From the NCBI GenBank assembly GCA_011390535.1, contig JAABSF010000078.1, forward strand, positions 1 through 9,328: a DNA stretch of 9,328 bases. The letters run 5' to 3'. Positions 1 to 6,310 of this stretch are shown here, in pieces; the stretch's first letter is position 1, and each line of letters starts with the position of its first letter. Source of the DNA: Deltaproteobacteria bacterium. GTDB lineage: Bacteria; Myxococcota_A; Polyangia; HGW-17; SLPX01. Under the pieces are notes generated by a model. That model ran no database searches. It saw only the letters and a program-made list of their open reading frames with translations, and was not told the DNA's origin. The position numbers were made by a program, and so were the translations under genes.

Positions 1-165
1 CTGGCCCCGGTGGGAGCTGCGCTCCAGAACTTGTTTGATAGGTTGGTCTCAAACAACATAAGTACGGAGTCTGAGAATCAGATAATACAGTGGGTCATCA
101 ACTTTTTGAGAAATGCCGTGGCTGATTTCTTCTTCAGGATGGTGACGGCGGTGATGACGCACTGA
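1..165 (+). CDS. 3' end of an unknown gene, first in the pilus-type cluster
   Basis: An open frame enters from the left edge and ends at TGA 163-165, giving the last 54 residues of a protein. The tail is mostly hydrophobic or amphipathic, with helical stretches such as ALQNLFDRLV and NFLRNAVADFFFRMV, and it ends in AVMTH. I see no motif that names a family. It lies 43 nt upstream of the pseudopilin-like gene on the same strand, with no obvious terminator between them, so it is probably in the same operon and may be another pilus or membrane component. The function is not assigned; the reading frame is fairly secure because it is open from the edge and the next gene has its own ribosome binding site. 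Confidence 0.6.
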   Translation: MAPVGAALQNLFDRLVSNNISTESENQIIQWVINFLRNAVADFFFRMVTAVMTH

Positions 166-196
166 TTGTTTTACAAAAATGACCCCTCACTAAACG

Positions 197-202
197 AGGA
201 GG
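197..202 (+). promoter_or_regulatory. Strong Shine-Dalgarno AGGAGG for the pseudopilin-like gene
   Basis: A perfect AGGAGG lies 6 nt before ATG 209. It fixes that start over the internal Met18 (ATG 260), which has no comparable site. Confidence 0.8.
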
Positions 203-208
203 CATCGC

Positions 209-1483
209 ATGAGAAACCAACATACGAGCCGCAAAGATTCGAGGTTGAGCATAGTCGCCATGAGGCGCTCTATCCAGGGGGCTTTCAAAAACACGGGCCG
301 AAGAAAAGGCCAGGCCCTCACCGAATTTGCGCTCACAGTTCCGGTGATGGTTACAGCCCTGTTGTTTGCGATTTTCTTTTACGAGATCAATCACCTGAAG
401 ATGAAAACTCAAGAGATGTCGCGCTATGCTGCGTGGGAGTTTACCGGTTATCCGCTCCACGATTACGCAGAGAGCAAACAATCATCCATGTACGACACCG
501 CTGAGGGAAGCGTAAAGGGCGACTTTGATCAGCGTTTTGCCAACCTGGAGTCTACAAATACGTTGGGTGGCAGTAAATACATAACCGTGAGTTGGCGGGC
601 ACCCAGACTTCAGCTCAGAAATGAGATCGAGCCCAAAATCCCATCCGGTAGAGAGTTGGGGCTGCCCATAAATTTAAACACGGTTTTCAATGTGGTGACC
701 ACCTTAATCGATGTTCTCGCGATGCTGCGCTTTTCTGATCCGAACCCGGTTTTGGAATTAATGATGGGTTTTCACAAAATAGAAGAAAATCTGGTATTCG
801 GAGCATCCATGAACCGCTTCAACCCTCCGAAGCGGTGGGGTTTCAACGACAAAGGTTATGTTCACTCTAAAGTCAGGCTCGTCTATCGTAATGAGTTCAT
901 CCCCCGGAGATTCATGAATAAAAAAGGCGGCATGTATGACACCAGCATGGGCCACAATGAACACTTCATGGCCTCACGCCTCCGATTCGAAGAGAACGCC
1001 GCCGTAGTCGCCGACTCCTGGAGGCTGCACTATGGAGATTCTATAGATCACGATTCCGGAAAAGATAAAGCTTACTGGAAAGCCGTAGACAGGATGGCGT
1101 GGGTTTCCAAGAGCGTTCGAAATGTTGTAATGAAAACGCTCATCAGCCTGCCGACACGTCTTTTGGTGGGGTTAATCTCTGTTGCAGCCGGCGGCACAGG
1201 CTATATCGCGGTCCCTCCCGACATGGATCCGATGAAGACCGCGCTTGTTTCAAAAGCATACAAAGACCAAAATCCCGGGTCGGGCCAGGTCAGGCTGAAC
1301 GAAGATTCCGGGTCACACAGCTATGACACATCACCAAACGAAGAAGACTCGGATTACCGAGCGACTTTTGATAGAAGAGGTGGAAATTTCATGGGTTGCC
1401 CTGAGCCGGAGAGCATGACATGCGGACCGTCGCTCTCAACGGATAACCCGTTCGGCGATTTTATAGTACCTCCCGCGGAGTAA
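209..1483 (+). CDS. TadE/TadG-like pseudopilin, long form
   Basis: A 424-residue protein whose N-terminus matches a class III (Flp/Tad) prepilin. It has a basic leader of 34 residues ending RRKG, then QALTEF, so Gly34 would be the cleavage site and Glu39 the conserved +5 residue. A hydrophobic helix follows at about 41-62. In this family the TadV-type peptidase cuts after Gly and the helix anchors the minor pilin in the inner membrane, with the rest periplasmic. The remaining 360 or so residues are soluble, with several short hydrophobic segments (about 158-175 and 310-330), and end in an acidic, Ser-rich tail with two Cys (CPEPE, CGPS). This is longer than typical TadE proteins of 150-200 residues. 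The neighbouring Flp-like gene supports a pilus or secretion role. The family call rests on the N-terminus only; the C-terminal part is not recognised. Confidence 0.65.
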   Translation: MRNQHTSRKDSRLSIVAMRRSIQGAFKNTGRRKGQALTEFALTVPVMVTALLFAIFFYEINHLKMKTQEMSRYAAWEFTGYPLHDYAESKQSSMYDTAEGSVKGDFDQRFANLESTNTLGGSKYITVSWRAPRLQLRNEIEPKIPSGRELGLPINLNTVFNVVTTLIDVLAMLRFSDPNPVLELMMGFHKIEENLVFGASMNRFNPPKRWGFNDKGYVHSKVRLVYRNEFIPRRFMNKKGGMYDTSMGHNEHFMASRLRFEENAAVVADSWRLHYGDSIDHDSGKDKAYWKAVDRMAWVSKSVRNVVMKTLISLPTRLLVGLISVAAGGTGYIAVPPDMDPMKTALVSKAYKDQNPGSGQVRLNEDSGSHSYDTSPNEEDSDYRATFDRRGGNFMGCPEPESMTCGPSLSTDNPFGDFIVPPAE

Positions 1484-1512
1484 CGCTCTCCGGGTGTAGA
1501 TTTTCAGGGTTG

Positions 1513-1530
1513 AAACCCCTTTTAGGGTTT
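1513..1530 (+). repeat. Short intergenic hairpin (AAACCC / GGGTTT)
   Basis: A perfect 6-bp inverted repeat with a 6-nt T-rich loop sits in the 68-nt gap before the next gene, just upstream of its ribosome binding site. It lacks a following T-run, so it is a weak candidate for an attenuator or an mRNA-processing stem rather than a terminator. Confidence 0.3.
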
Positions 1531-1551
1531 AAGACCTTTAGGAGTAAAGAG

Positions 1552-2367
1552 ATGAAAAACATATCCCCGGCCATAAAGATATTTACAGTAATCTTTGTAT
1601 GCTCGGGAATTGCTTTTCTCGGCCTGCTGGCCGGCGGAGAGTACACCTCCGCCCGGGCCCGGATGGACCAAGACCCGATGAAAGGTTACTATGAAGTAGA
1701 TATGCCCAGTTACCCCGGTGCACGGGAGACCCCTCTGAGTAAATCCATGTCGGCGGGGGAAGCCCCCATGAAGATGTCCTATTTCGTCACCCAGGACGAT
1801 CCGCTCAAGGTAGCCGGGTTTTACGCCGACCGTTGGAAGGTCGCCGAATACCACGTCACTGAAGATGTCTCCCTTACAGGAGGCAATGTCTCCGCCGTTG
1901 ATCTAAAATCAGGAGTAATCCGGCAGATCATCATCACCCAACAATCGGAAGGCCGTTATCTGGTGTTTCCATCTGTAACAAAACAACCCCTCGGGATGCA
2001 AACATCCACCGCGAACAAGCTTGGACCCAGCGACAAACCTCCCGTATTTCCCGGCTCTGAAGGAGTGTCAAGCTTCGGCTCGGATGATCCCGAGACAAAC
2101 ACCAACGTAACCCGGTTTATCAACTTCGGCGGAATAAAGGCCAATGTTGATTTTTACAAAAACGAGATGGCCGCCCGAGGGTGGAGTTTACAGAAGATGG
2201 TGGATGAGCTCCCGGGATTAGGAAAAAAGCATCAGATGCTCGTCTTCAACAGAGAAGGACAAGAGGTGACCGTTAACATCTCAGCCCTCTCCGAAGAGAG
2301 CAAGCAGGTGAGGGTGCACATAACCCATTTTAACACGGGCCTGGAGGCAAAAGATGCGTTGCGGTAA
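1552..2367 (+). CDS. Exported two-domain protein of the pilus cluster, function unknown
   Basis: I place the start at ATG 1552 because a TTTAGGAG ribosome site (1538-1545) lies 6 nt upstream. The frame extends back to TTG 1510, but that would put 14 extra residues in front of an otherwise normal signal sequence. The product has 271 residues. Residues 1-30 form a basic, hydrophobic signal or anchor segment (IFTVIFVCSGIAFLGLLAGG). Two related modules follow. The first, at about 53-138, has SYPGARE, then KMSYFVTQDDPLKVAGFYADRW. The second, at about 165-258, has VFPGSEG, then VTRFINFGGIKANVDFYKNEM and RGW. The shared pattern is [YF]PG[AS]...F...V..FY...W. I know this arrangement only from uncharacterised secreted proteins and assign no reaction. 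It is translationally linked to the Flp-like gene by a 14-nt overlap, so it probably belongs to the same surface apparatus. Confidence 0.65.
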   Translation: MKNISPAIKIFTVIFVCSGIAFLGLLAGGEYTSARARMDQDPMKGYYEVDMPSYPGARETPLSKSMSAGEAPMKMSYFVTQDDPLKVAGFYADRWKVAEYHVTEDVSLTGGNVSAVDLKSGVIRQIIITQQSEGRYLVFPSVTKQPLGMQTSTANKLGPSDKPPVFPGSEGVSSFGSDDPETNTNVTRFINFGGIKANVDFYKNEMAARGWSLQKMVDELPGLGKKHQMLVFNREGQEVTVNISALSEESKQVRVHITHFNTGLEAKDALR

Positions 2368-2644
2368 AAAAAATATAAGGCCCTCCCAAGAGGCAGGGGC
2401 AGCCAAGCCGGCCTCGCCATCGACTGAGGCAAAAAGAAGTGAGCAGCCTACAATCATAGAGGGCGCAAAAAAAACTCTTACAACCGGACGTTCCGGACAA
2501 GCCATTACAGAATATGCGCTCTTATCAGTTGTAATGACCCTTGGGGTCCTTTTTATGGGAACGAGTTTTTTTCCGGCTTTTGTGAACGCCTTTCAACGAT
2601 ATTTTGATTCTTTCTACATTTTAATCAACCTCCCAATTCCTTAA
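2354..2644 (+). CDS. Flp-like class III prepilin with long leader
   Basis: A 96-residue protein. After a 48-residue hydrophilic, Lys/Ser-rich leader comes GRSG, then QAITEYALL, a good class III prepilin site: Gly48 for cleavage, Glu53 at +5 and Tyr54 at +6. A single hydrophobic helix follows at about 55-75 (SVVMTLGVLFMGTSFFPAF), and the short C-terminus ends NLPIP. The mature part of about 48 residues fits Flp major or minor pilins in size, but the leader is two to three times longer than usual. The start is supported by TGGAGG (2342-2347), 6 nt before ATG 2354, inside the end of the preceding gene, with a 14-nt overlap in a different frame. With the TadE-like gene it marks a Tad-type pilus module; no TadA/B/C/Z genes are in the window. 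Confidence 0.7.
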   Translation: MRCGKKNIRPSQEAGAAKPASPSTEAKRSEQPTIIEGAKKTLTTGRSGQAITEYALLSVVMTLGVLFMGTSFFPAFVNAFQRYFDSFYILINLPIP

Positions 2645-2650
2645 TAATCT

Positions 2651-2693
2651 GATACAAAATGAAGCATAAAAAATCCGGAAAACCGACTCACTG
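2651..2693 (+). pseudogene. Degenerate duplicate of the start of the downstream SDR gene
   Basis: ATG 2659 opens an 11-codon frame, MKHKKSGKPTH, then TGA. The real gene 208 nt downstream starts MKHKKFRKPV. At DNA level the first 27 bases differ at only about three positions, and the preceding bases (GATACAAA versus GAGACAA) also match. This copy has no Shine-Dalgarno site. It could be a relic of the original gene start displaced by an insertion or duplication, or a short leader peptide. The similarity is visible directly; the origin is inferred. Confidence 0.5.
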
Positions 2694-2722
2694 AAACAAA
2701 CTAAACAGGATCTCATTACAGG

Positions 2723-2742
2723 CCGTCGCCTTTAGGCGGCGG
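2723..2742 (+). repeat. GC-rich stem-loop, 8 bp with a TTTA loop
   Basis: CCGTCGCC pairs with GGCGGCGG (one G-U) around TTTA. It is followed by TGGTTGAC, not a T-run, so it is not a typical terminator. The shape, a GC stem with a CTTTAG apex followed by GGTTGAC, resembles the subterminal hairpins of IS200/IS605 (TnpB-type) elements. No transposase is present, so this would be an end or a non-autonomous derivative. The family link is recalled from experience, not tested. Confidence 0.4.
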
Positions 2743-2866
2743 TGGTTGACACAGACGACGGAAACCCCCGCATTGATGAGGGGGAGCTTCCGCATTTGGA
2801 GCCCTGCGAGCCTTCTATAGACTTCGCCTGAAAGCGAGGGTTTCCAGCCCTTCTCGAAGGAGACAA
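2743..2866 (+). promoter_or_regulatory. Structured 5' leader of the SDR-transporter operon
   Basis: This stretch can form several stems. CCCCC (2765-2769) pairs with GGGGG (2780-2784), extended by GGAA/TTCC (2760-2763 with 2788-2791). A second stem, CTTCGC (2822-2827) with GCGAGG (2834-2839), has the loop CTGAAA. GGAAACCC (2760-2767) is also perfectly complementary to GGGTTTCC (2838-2845), which cannot coexist with the first two stems. CCTT (2849-2852) can pair with AAGG (2857-2860), covering part of the AAGGAG ribosome site (2857-2862) that lies 4 nt before ATG 2867. Mutually exclusive pairing plus a covered ribosome site suggests cis-regulation, but the block may instead be a small mobile-element scar. 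It matches no riboswitch class I know. Confidence 0.4.
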
Positions 2867-4456
2867 ATGAAACATAAAAAATTCAGAAAACCGGTTATCT
2901 TCCTCACCGGCGCGTCCGGGTCCATGGGCTACGAAACATTCAAGCTTCTTTGGGGGAAAAGGCAGCAATACGATCTGGTTGTCTTGCTGCGCCCATCCAG
3001 AAAAAACAAAAGGCTCTTCCGGCCCTATGAGAGAGAGGCCGGCATAAACTCCATTAGAGGCCGCGGTGTAGTAAAAGGCCACGGGCTGAAAATAGTCTGG
3101 GGCGACGCGGTCCAAAAAGAGGATCTCCGGGAGGCATGCAAAGGAATTGACTGGTGTCTGTGCACCATGGGTCTTATCCCCCCGGAGGCCGACCGCATCC
3201 CCCATGAAGCACACCGTGTAAACACCCTGGCTATCCGAAAGCTGGTCAAATGCATTGAAGAAGAAGACGCCGAACACATCAAACTGGTTCATATCGGCAC
3301 TATCGCAGAATATGGTGACCGCCTGCCGCCGATTCATCAAGGCCGAATCGGCGATCCGCTGCTTCCGAGTCTTTTTGATATGTATGCAGTATCCAAGATA
3401 AAAGGCGAAGCGGCGGTAATGGAATCAAAAATCCATAACTGGGTCTCTTTGCGGCAGACCTTTATCATGATCCCCGCGCTTTTTTCTCTCATGGACCCCA
3501 TAATGTTTCACCAGCCCGTTAACTCATTCATGGAAAACATCAGCGCGAGAGACGCCGGAAGAGTTATGGTTAAGTGCCTGGAGATGGAGAACCGCACGGA
3601 TTTCTGGCGGAGGTGTTACAACCTGTCCGGCGGACCCCGCTGCCGGACAACGTTTTACGAGTTTCTCCAGCGGGTATATGAGATGTTATCCATAGATCAT
3701 AAAAAGGTAATGGAGCGCAAGTGGTTCGCGCTGAAGAATTTTCACATGATCTTCTACGAAGACTCCTGGAAGTTGAACGAATTTCTCCACCATTGGGATG
3801 ACTGTCAAACCATGGAAGATTTTTATGATGAAGTGCGTGAGCATCTACCGCTGCCCTTAAAGTTGACGGCATCTGCGAACAAATCTGTGCCTTTTTTCAA
3901 GACACTTGTGGAAAAAGCAACTTATGTACAGATGAAGCTCCTCGCCTCCAAGAAAAAGGAAGGCCCAATTCACTGGATCAAATCAAAAAACAAAGAGCTC
4001 ATAGATGCATTCTACGGCTCACAAAAAGCATACGAAGAAATCCCCTGCTGGGACAAAGACATGCCCGACCTTAGCCACGACTGTTGTTACACCCGTCTAG
4101 AACACGGCTATGACGAGACCAAAGACAAACTGACATTAACCGACCTTCGCGAGGCTGCGCAATTTCGTGGAGGAGAGCTGCTCTCTGAAGAGTGGGACGG
4201 CGACATGTTAGCCCCGCTGACCTGGCGGTGCGCCCTTGACCATACCTTCGAAATGAAACCAAACACAGTGCTCAAAGGAGGGCATTGGTGCCTCGAATGC
4301 ATCGGCCCTCCATGGAGACGCAAAAATATCTTTGAAAAAGGCCGGTTTTTTGCTCAAATAAACGAGCCTCTCGAGTCAAAAAAACAGCAGACCGAAAAAC
4401 AGCAGACCGAAAAACAAAACGTTCGAAATGAACACACCGGACAAACCCTCAAATAA
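2867..4456 (+). CDS. NAD(P)-dependent epimerase/dehydratase-like SDR with C-terminal zinc-binding module
   Basis: A 529-residue protein. Residues 8-21 (PVIFLTGASGSMG) form the first beta strand and glycine-rich nucleotide loop of an extended short-chain dehydrogenase. The active-site pattern follows with Thr145 (HIGTIAEYG) and Tyr173-x3-Lys177 (YAVSK), so an NAD(P)-linked epimerase, dehydratase or reductase chemistry is expected; the substrate is unknown. The SDR part ends near 330. Beyond a Lys-rich linker, residues 423-478 show LTDLREAAQFRGGELLS, then W-x-C455-x3-H459 and WC475-x2-C478, a treble-clef or zinc-ribbon-like CHCC set seen in DNA-associated and phage-type small domains. This fusion is unusual. 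The tail has a QQTEK tandem repeat (15-nt units at 4385-4399 and 4400-4414). AAGGAG supports the start. The stop overlaps the transporter start by 29 nt, so the two are probably cotranslated. No signal peptide, so cytoplasmic. Confidence 0.75.
   Translation: MKHKKFRKPVIFLTGASGSMGYETFKLLWGKRQQYDLVVLLRPSRKNKRLFRPYEREAGINSIRGRGVVKGHGLKIVWGDAVQKEDLREACKGIDWCLCTMGLIPPEADRIPHEAHRVNTLAIRKLVKCIEEEDAEHIKLVHIGTIAEYGDRLPPIHQGRIGDPLLPSLFDMYAVSKIKGEAAVMESKIHNWVSLRQTFIMIPALFSLMDPIMFHQPVNSFMENISARDAGRVMVKCLEMENRTDFWRRCYNLSGGPRCRTTFYEFLQRVYEMLSIDHKKVMERKWFALKNFHMIFYEDSWKLNEFLHHWDDCQTMEDFYDEVREHLPLPLKLTASANKSVPFFKTLVEKATYVQMKLLASKKKEGPIHWIKSKNKELIDAFYGSQKAYEEIPCWDKDMPDLSHDCCYTRLEHGYDETKDKLTLTDLREAAQFRGGELLSEEWDGDMLAPLTWRCALDHTFEMKPNTVLKGGHWCLECIGPPWRRKNIFEKGRFFAQINEPLESKKQQTEKQQTEKQNVRNEHTGQTLK
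4385..4414 (+). repeat. Perfect tandem repeat, two 15-nt units
   Basis: Two identical units of CAGCAGACCGAAAAA encode QQTEK twice near the C-terminus of the SDR protein, just upstream of the transporter start. Replication slippage is the simplest origin. Confidence 0.85.
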
Positions 4457-6116
4457 TCCCTCAGAGTCTTGCGGAGAAGGTTTTACCAGCCGATGGGGGT
4501 TGGTAATCGCGGCCTTGGGTATGGCCGTAGGAGCAGGTAATATCTGGCGCTTCCCCAGAATGGCTGCCCAACACGGCGGGGGTTCATTTCTTATCTTGTG
4601 GTTGGGGTTTACAGTCCTTTGGTCTATTCCACTCTTGATGACCGAGCTTGCCATGGGTAAAAAAACCCGGAAAGGCCCTGTCGGCGCCTTCGGTATGCTC
4701 TTGGGTAAAAGATGGACATGGATGGGTGGGTTTGTGGCCGTGTGCACTCTAGCCATAATGTTCTATTACTCCGTGGTCACCGGCTGGAGCGCGTGGTATT
4801 TTATCGCCTGCATTTTTCAATTCAAGACCATCTCCGGTGACGCCGACAAAGCATGGGGCGCGCTCACCCAAGGAAGTTGGGTTGCGGTGGCGTTCCAGTT
4901 TATCGCCGCAGGAGGTTGCGGGCTCTTACTCTTAAAAGGCGTGGCGTCGGGCATCGAACGAATATGCAAGATCCTCGTCCCCCTGCTCACTCTTTTGCTC
5001 ATCACAGCCGCTGTCCGCGGCTTGACTCTCCCCGGCGGAGTCAAAGGGCTTGAGTTTCTTTTCAGCATCAACACCGATGCCCTGGCAAAATCCGAGACCT
5101 GGCTCCAAGCTCTCTCTCAATCAGCTTGGTCAACAGGAGCCGGCTGGGGGTTGATCGTGACCTATGGTTCCTATGCCCGTAAAAATGAAGACATCGGCCT
5201 CAACTCTCTGATTACTGCAGTTGGAGACAACTCGGCATCCGTGCTGGCCGCCATGGCCATCTTGCCCGCCATCTTCGCTCTATCAGGATCTACCCAACAA
5301 GCAATGGCAGTCACCGGCTCAGACAACACGGGAATGGCGTTCGTGTGGATGCCTCAGCTTTTGGGGAGAATGCCGGCGGGAGGCGCTTTTTTTGCTGCGC
5401 TCTTTTTTATTTCGCTTACAGCAGCATCGGCGAGCTCTCTCCTGGCGATGATGGAGATGGGCACACGGGTCCTCATAGACTTCGGCTTGACCCGAAAAAA
5501 ATCCATAGCATTCATAACCGGCGGCTGTCTGTTGTTCGGTCTCCCCTCAGCGCTGAGCATGGATTTTTTCTTAAACCAAGACTGGGTGTGGGGGTTGGGC
5601 CTCCTTTTGAGCGGTGTTTTATTCGCCTCCGCGGTCATCCGCTTCGGCACACGACGTTTTCGCACTCAGCTCATAAACGGAGAAAACCCAGACTGGCATG
5701 TGGGCCCATGGTTCGACATAATCATCAAGTGGGTAATTCCCATAGAGTTCTTAGTTCTTATGTCATGGTGGTTTTATCAATCCGCCACAAGGTTCTCCAA
5801 GGGTGACGCCCTCAACCCCTTTGCTTCTTTCTCCGTCACCACCGTGCTCATGCAGTGGTTCATTGTAATCACCCTGACAGTGGTCGCATCTTCAACCCTC
5901 CACCGCCTGGTGGTGAAGGCCGATTCACCGGCGTGTCTACCGGACGAAGACAAAGATCGAAATAACGACAAAGATCAAGACAACAACAAAGATCAAGACA
6001 ACAACAAAACCCAAAACAACACCAAAGATCAAAACAACACAAAGGCTCAAAAGAATTCCGACGACGACACCGACTCCAAGAAACCCGCTCCAGATTCAAG
6101 AGGGAGACCATCATGA
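4428..6116 (+). CDS. Sodium:neurotransmitter symporter (NSS/SNF) family transporter, MetP-like
   Basis: A 562-residue inner-membrane protein. The TM1 signature is clear: residues 22-43 include RWGLVIAALGMAVGAGNIW followed by RFP, with Gly35-Ala-Gly37-Asn38 matching the Na+- and substrate-binding unwound region of LeuT-fold NSS proteins. About twelve TM segments are visible (roughly 23-43, 54-75, 98-130, 153-171, 178-198, 229-250, 262-286, 316-345, 358-379, 384-403, 432-452, 467-490). NSS proteins import amino acids with Na+. The adjacent MetS-type small gene points to a MetPS-like system importing methionine, alanine or related neutral amino acids; the substrate is inferred. An unusual hydrophilic tail (about 503-562) rich in Asp, Asn, Lys and Gln follows the last TM. 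The start lies inside the SDR gene and lacks a clear ribosome site, so translational coupling is likely. The stop overlaps metS (ATGA). Confidence 0.9.
   Translation: MNTPDKPSNNPSESCGEGFTSRWGLVIAALGMAVGAGNIWRFPRMAAQHGGGSFLILWLGFTVLWSIPLLMTELAMGKKTRKGPVGAFGMLLGKRWTWMGGFVAVCTLAIMFYYSVVTGWSAWYFIACIFQFKTISGDADKAWGALTQGSWVAVAFQFIAAGGCGLLLLKGVASGIERICKILVPLLTLLLITAAVRGLTLPGGVKGLEFLFSINTDALAKSETWLQALSQSAWSTGAGWGLIVTYGSYARKNEDIGLNSLITAVGDNSASVLAAMAILPAIFALSGSTQQAMAVTGSDNTGMAFVWMPQLLGRMPAGGAFFAALFFISLTAASASSLLAMMEMGTRVLIDFGLTRKKSIAFITGGCLLFGLPSALSMDFFLNQDWVWGLGLLLSGVLFASAVIRFGTRRFRTQLINGENPDWHVGPWFDIIIKWVIPIEFLVLMSWWFYQSATRFSKGDALNPFASFSVTTVLMQWFIVITLTVVASSTLHRLVVKADSPACLPDEDKDRNNDKDQDNNKDQDNNKTQNNTKDQNNTKAQKNSDDDTDSKKPAPDSRGRPS
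5952..6055 (+). repeat. Imperfect 18-nt tandem repeats encoding the transporter tail
   Basis: Units of 18 nt at 5952, 5970, 5988, 6006 and 6024, then a partial one at 6042, encode KDRNND, KDQDNN, KDQDNN, KTQNNT, KDQNNT and KAQKNS. Units 5970-5987 and 5988-6005 are identical (AAAGATCAAGACAACAAC). The tract stays in frame, and its composition differs sharply from the membrane part of the gene. It could vary in length between strains. Confidence 0.85.
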
Positions 6117-6217
6117 GCATCTCAGCCATCATTACAATGTTTCTGGTCCTCGGGCTGACATGGGGCCTCTTCGCCGTCCTGCTGGTAATAGCTGTTCGTA
6201 AAGAAAAGAACCGATAA
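6113..6217 (+). CDS. metS: MetS-type NSS transporter small subunit
   Basis: A 34-residue ORF beginning MSISAIITMFLVLGLTWGLF and ending VIAVRKEKNR. It has one hydrophobic helix (about 5-27) with the conserved-looking TWG/F pattern, then a short basic tail. Length, sequence style and position directly after an NSS transporter match the small subunit of MetPS systems (first described for methionine and alanine uptake in Corynebacterium), where the small protein is needed for transport by the large one. It overlaps the transporter stop by ATGA, and GGAG (6103-6106) lies 6 nt upstream of its ATG. It is too short for most gene finders. The basic C-terminus should face the cytoplasm. The pairing is strong; the actual substrate is not shown by the sequence. 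Confidence 0.85.
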   Translation: MSISAIITMFLVLGLTWGLFAVLLVIAVRKEKNR

Positions 6218-6246
6218 AAACCCGCCATGGAAATGTTGACCGGCTT

Positions 6247-6266
6247 AGGAGGCTGATCAGCCTCCT
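6247..6266 (+). terminator. Perfect 20-bp palindrome between convergent genes
   Basis: AGGAGGCTGA followed by its exact complement TCAGCCTCCT lies 30 nt after metS and 45 nt before the serpin stop. On the plus strand it is followed by TATTCTT, a weak T-rich tract, so it could end the transporter operon. On the minus strand no T-run follows. It might also be a protein-binding site. Confidence 0.5.
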
Positions 6267-6310
6267 TATTCTTGAGTCAGCCCTTAGCAACCAAACTCCA
6301 ACACTGAACT

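Noticed and set aside
1510..1551. TTG 1510 as start of the two-domain exported protein
   Set aside because: ATG 1552 has a good ribosome site at proper spacing and gives a normal signal sequence at the N-terminus.
2723..2742. The GC-rich hairpin as a rho-independent terminator of the pilin cluster
   Set aside because: No T-run follows; the next bases are TGGTTGACAC.
2732..3340. A 202-codon open frame on the minus strand
   Set aside because: It lies opposite the SDR gene's Rossmann region, has no recognisable motif, and the plus-strand frame has clear conserved motifs.
5345..5806. A 153-codon plus-strand open frame within the transporter
   Set aside because: It is an out-of-frame shadow of membrane segments of the NSS transporter with no sensible composition.
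4385..6055. Short tandem repeats as a CRISPR array
   Set aside because: Repeats are contiguous without spacers and encode in-frame protein repeats.
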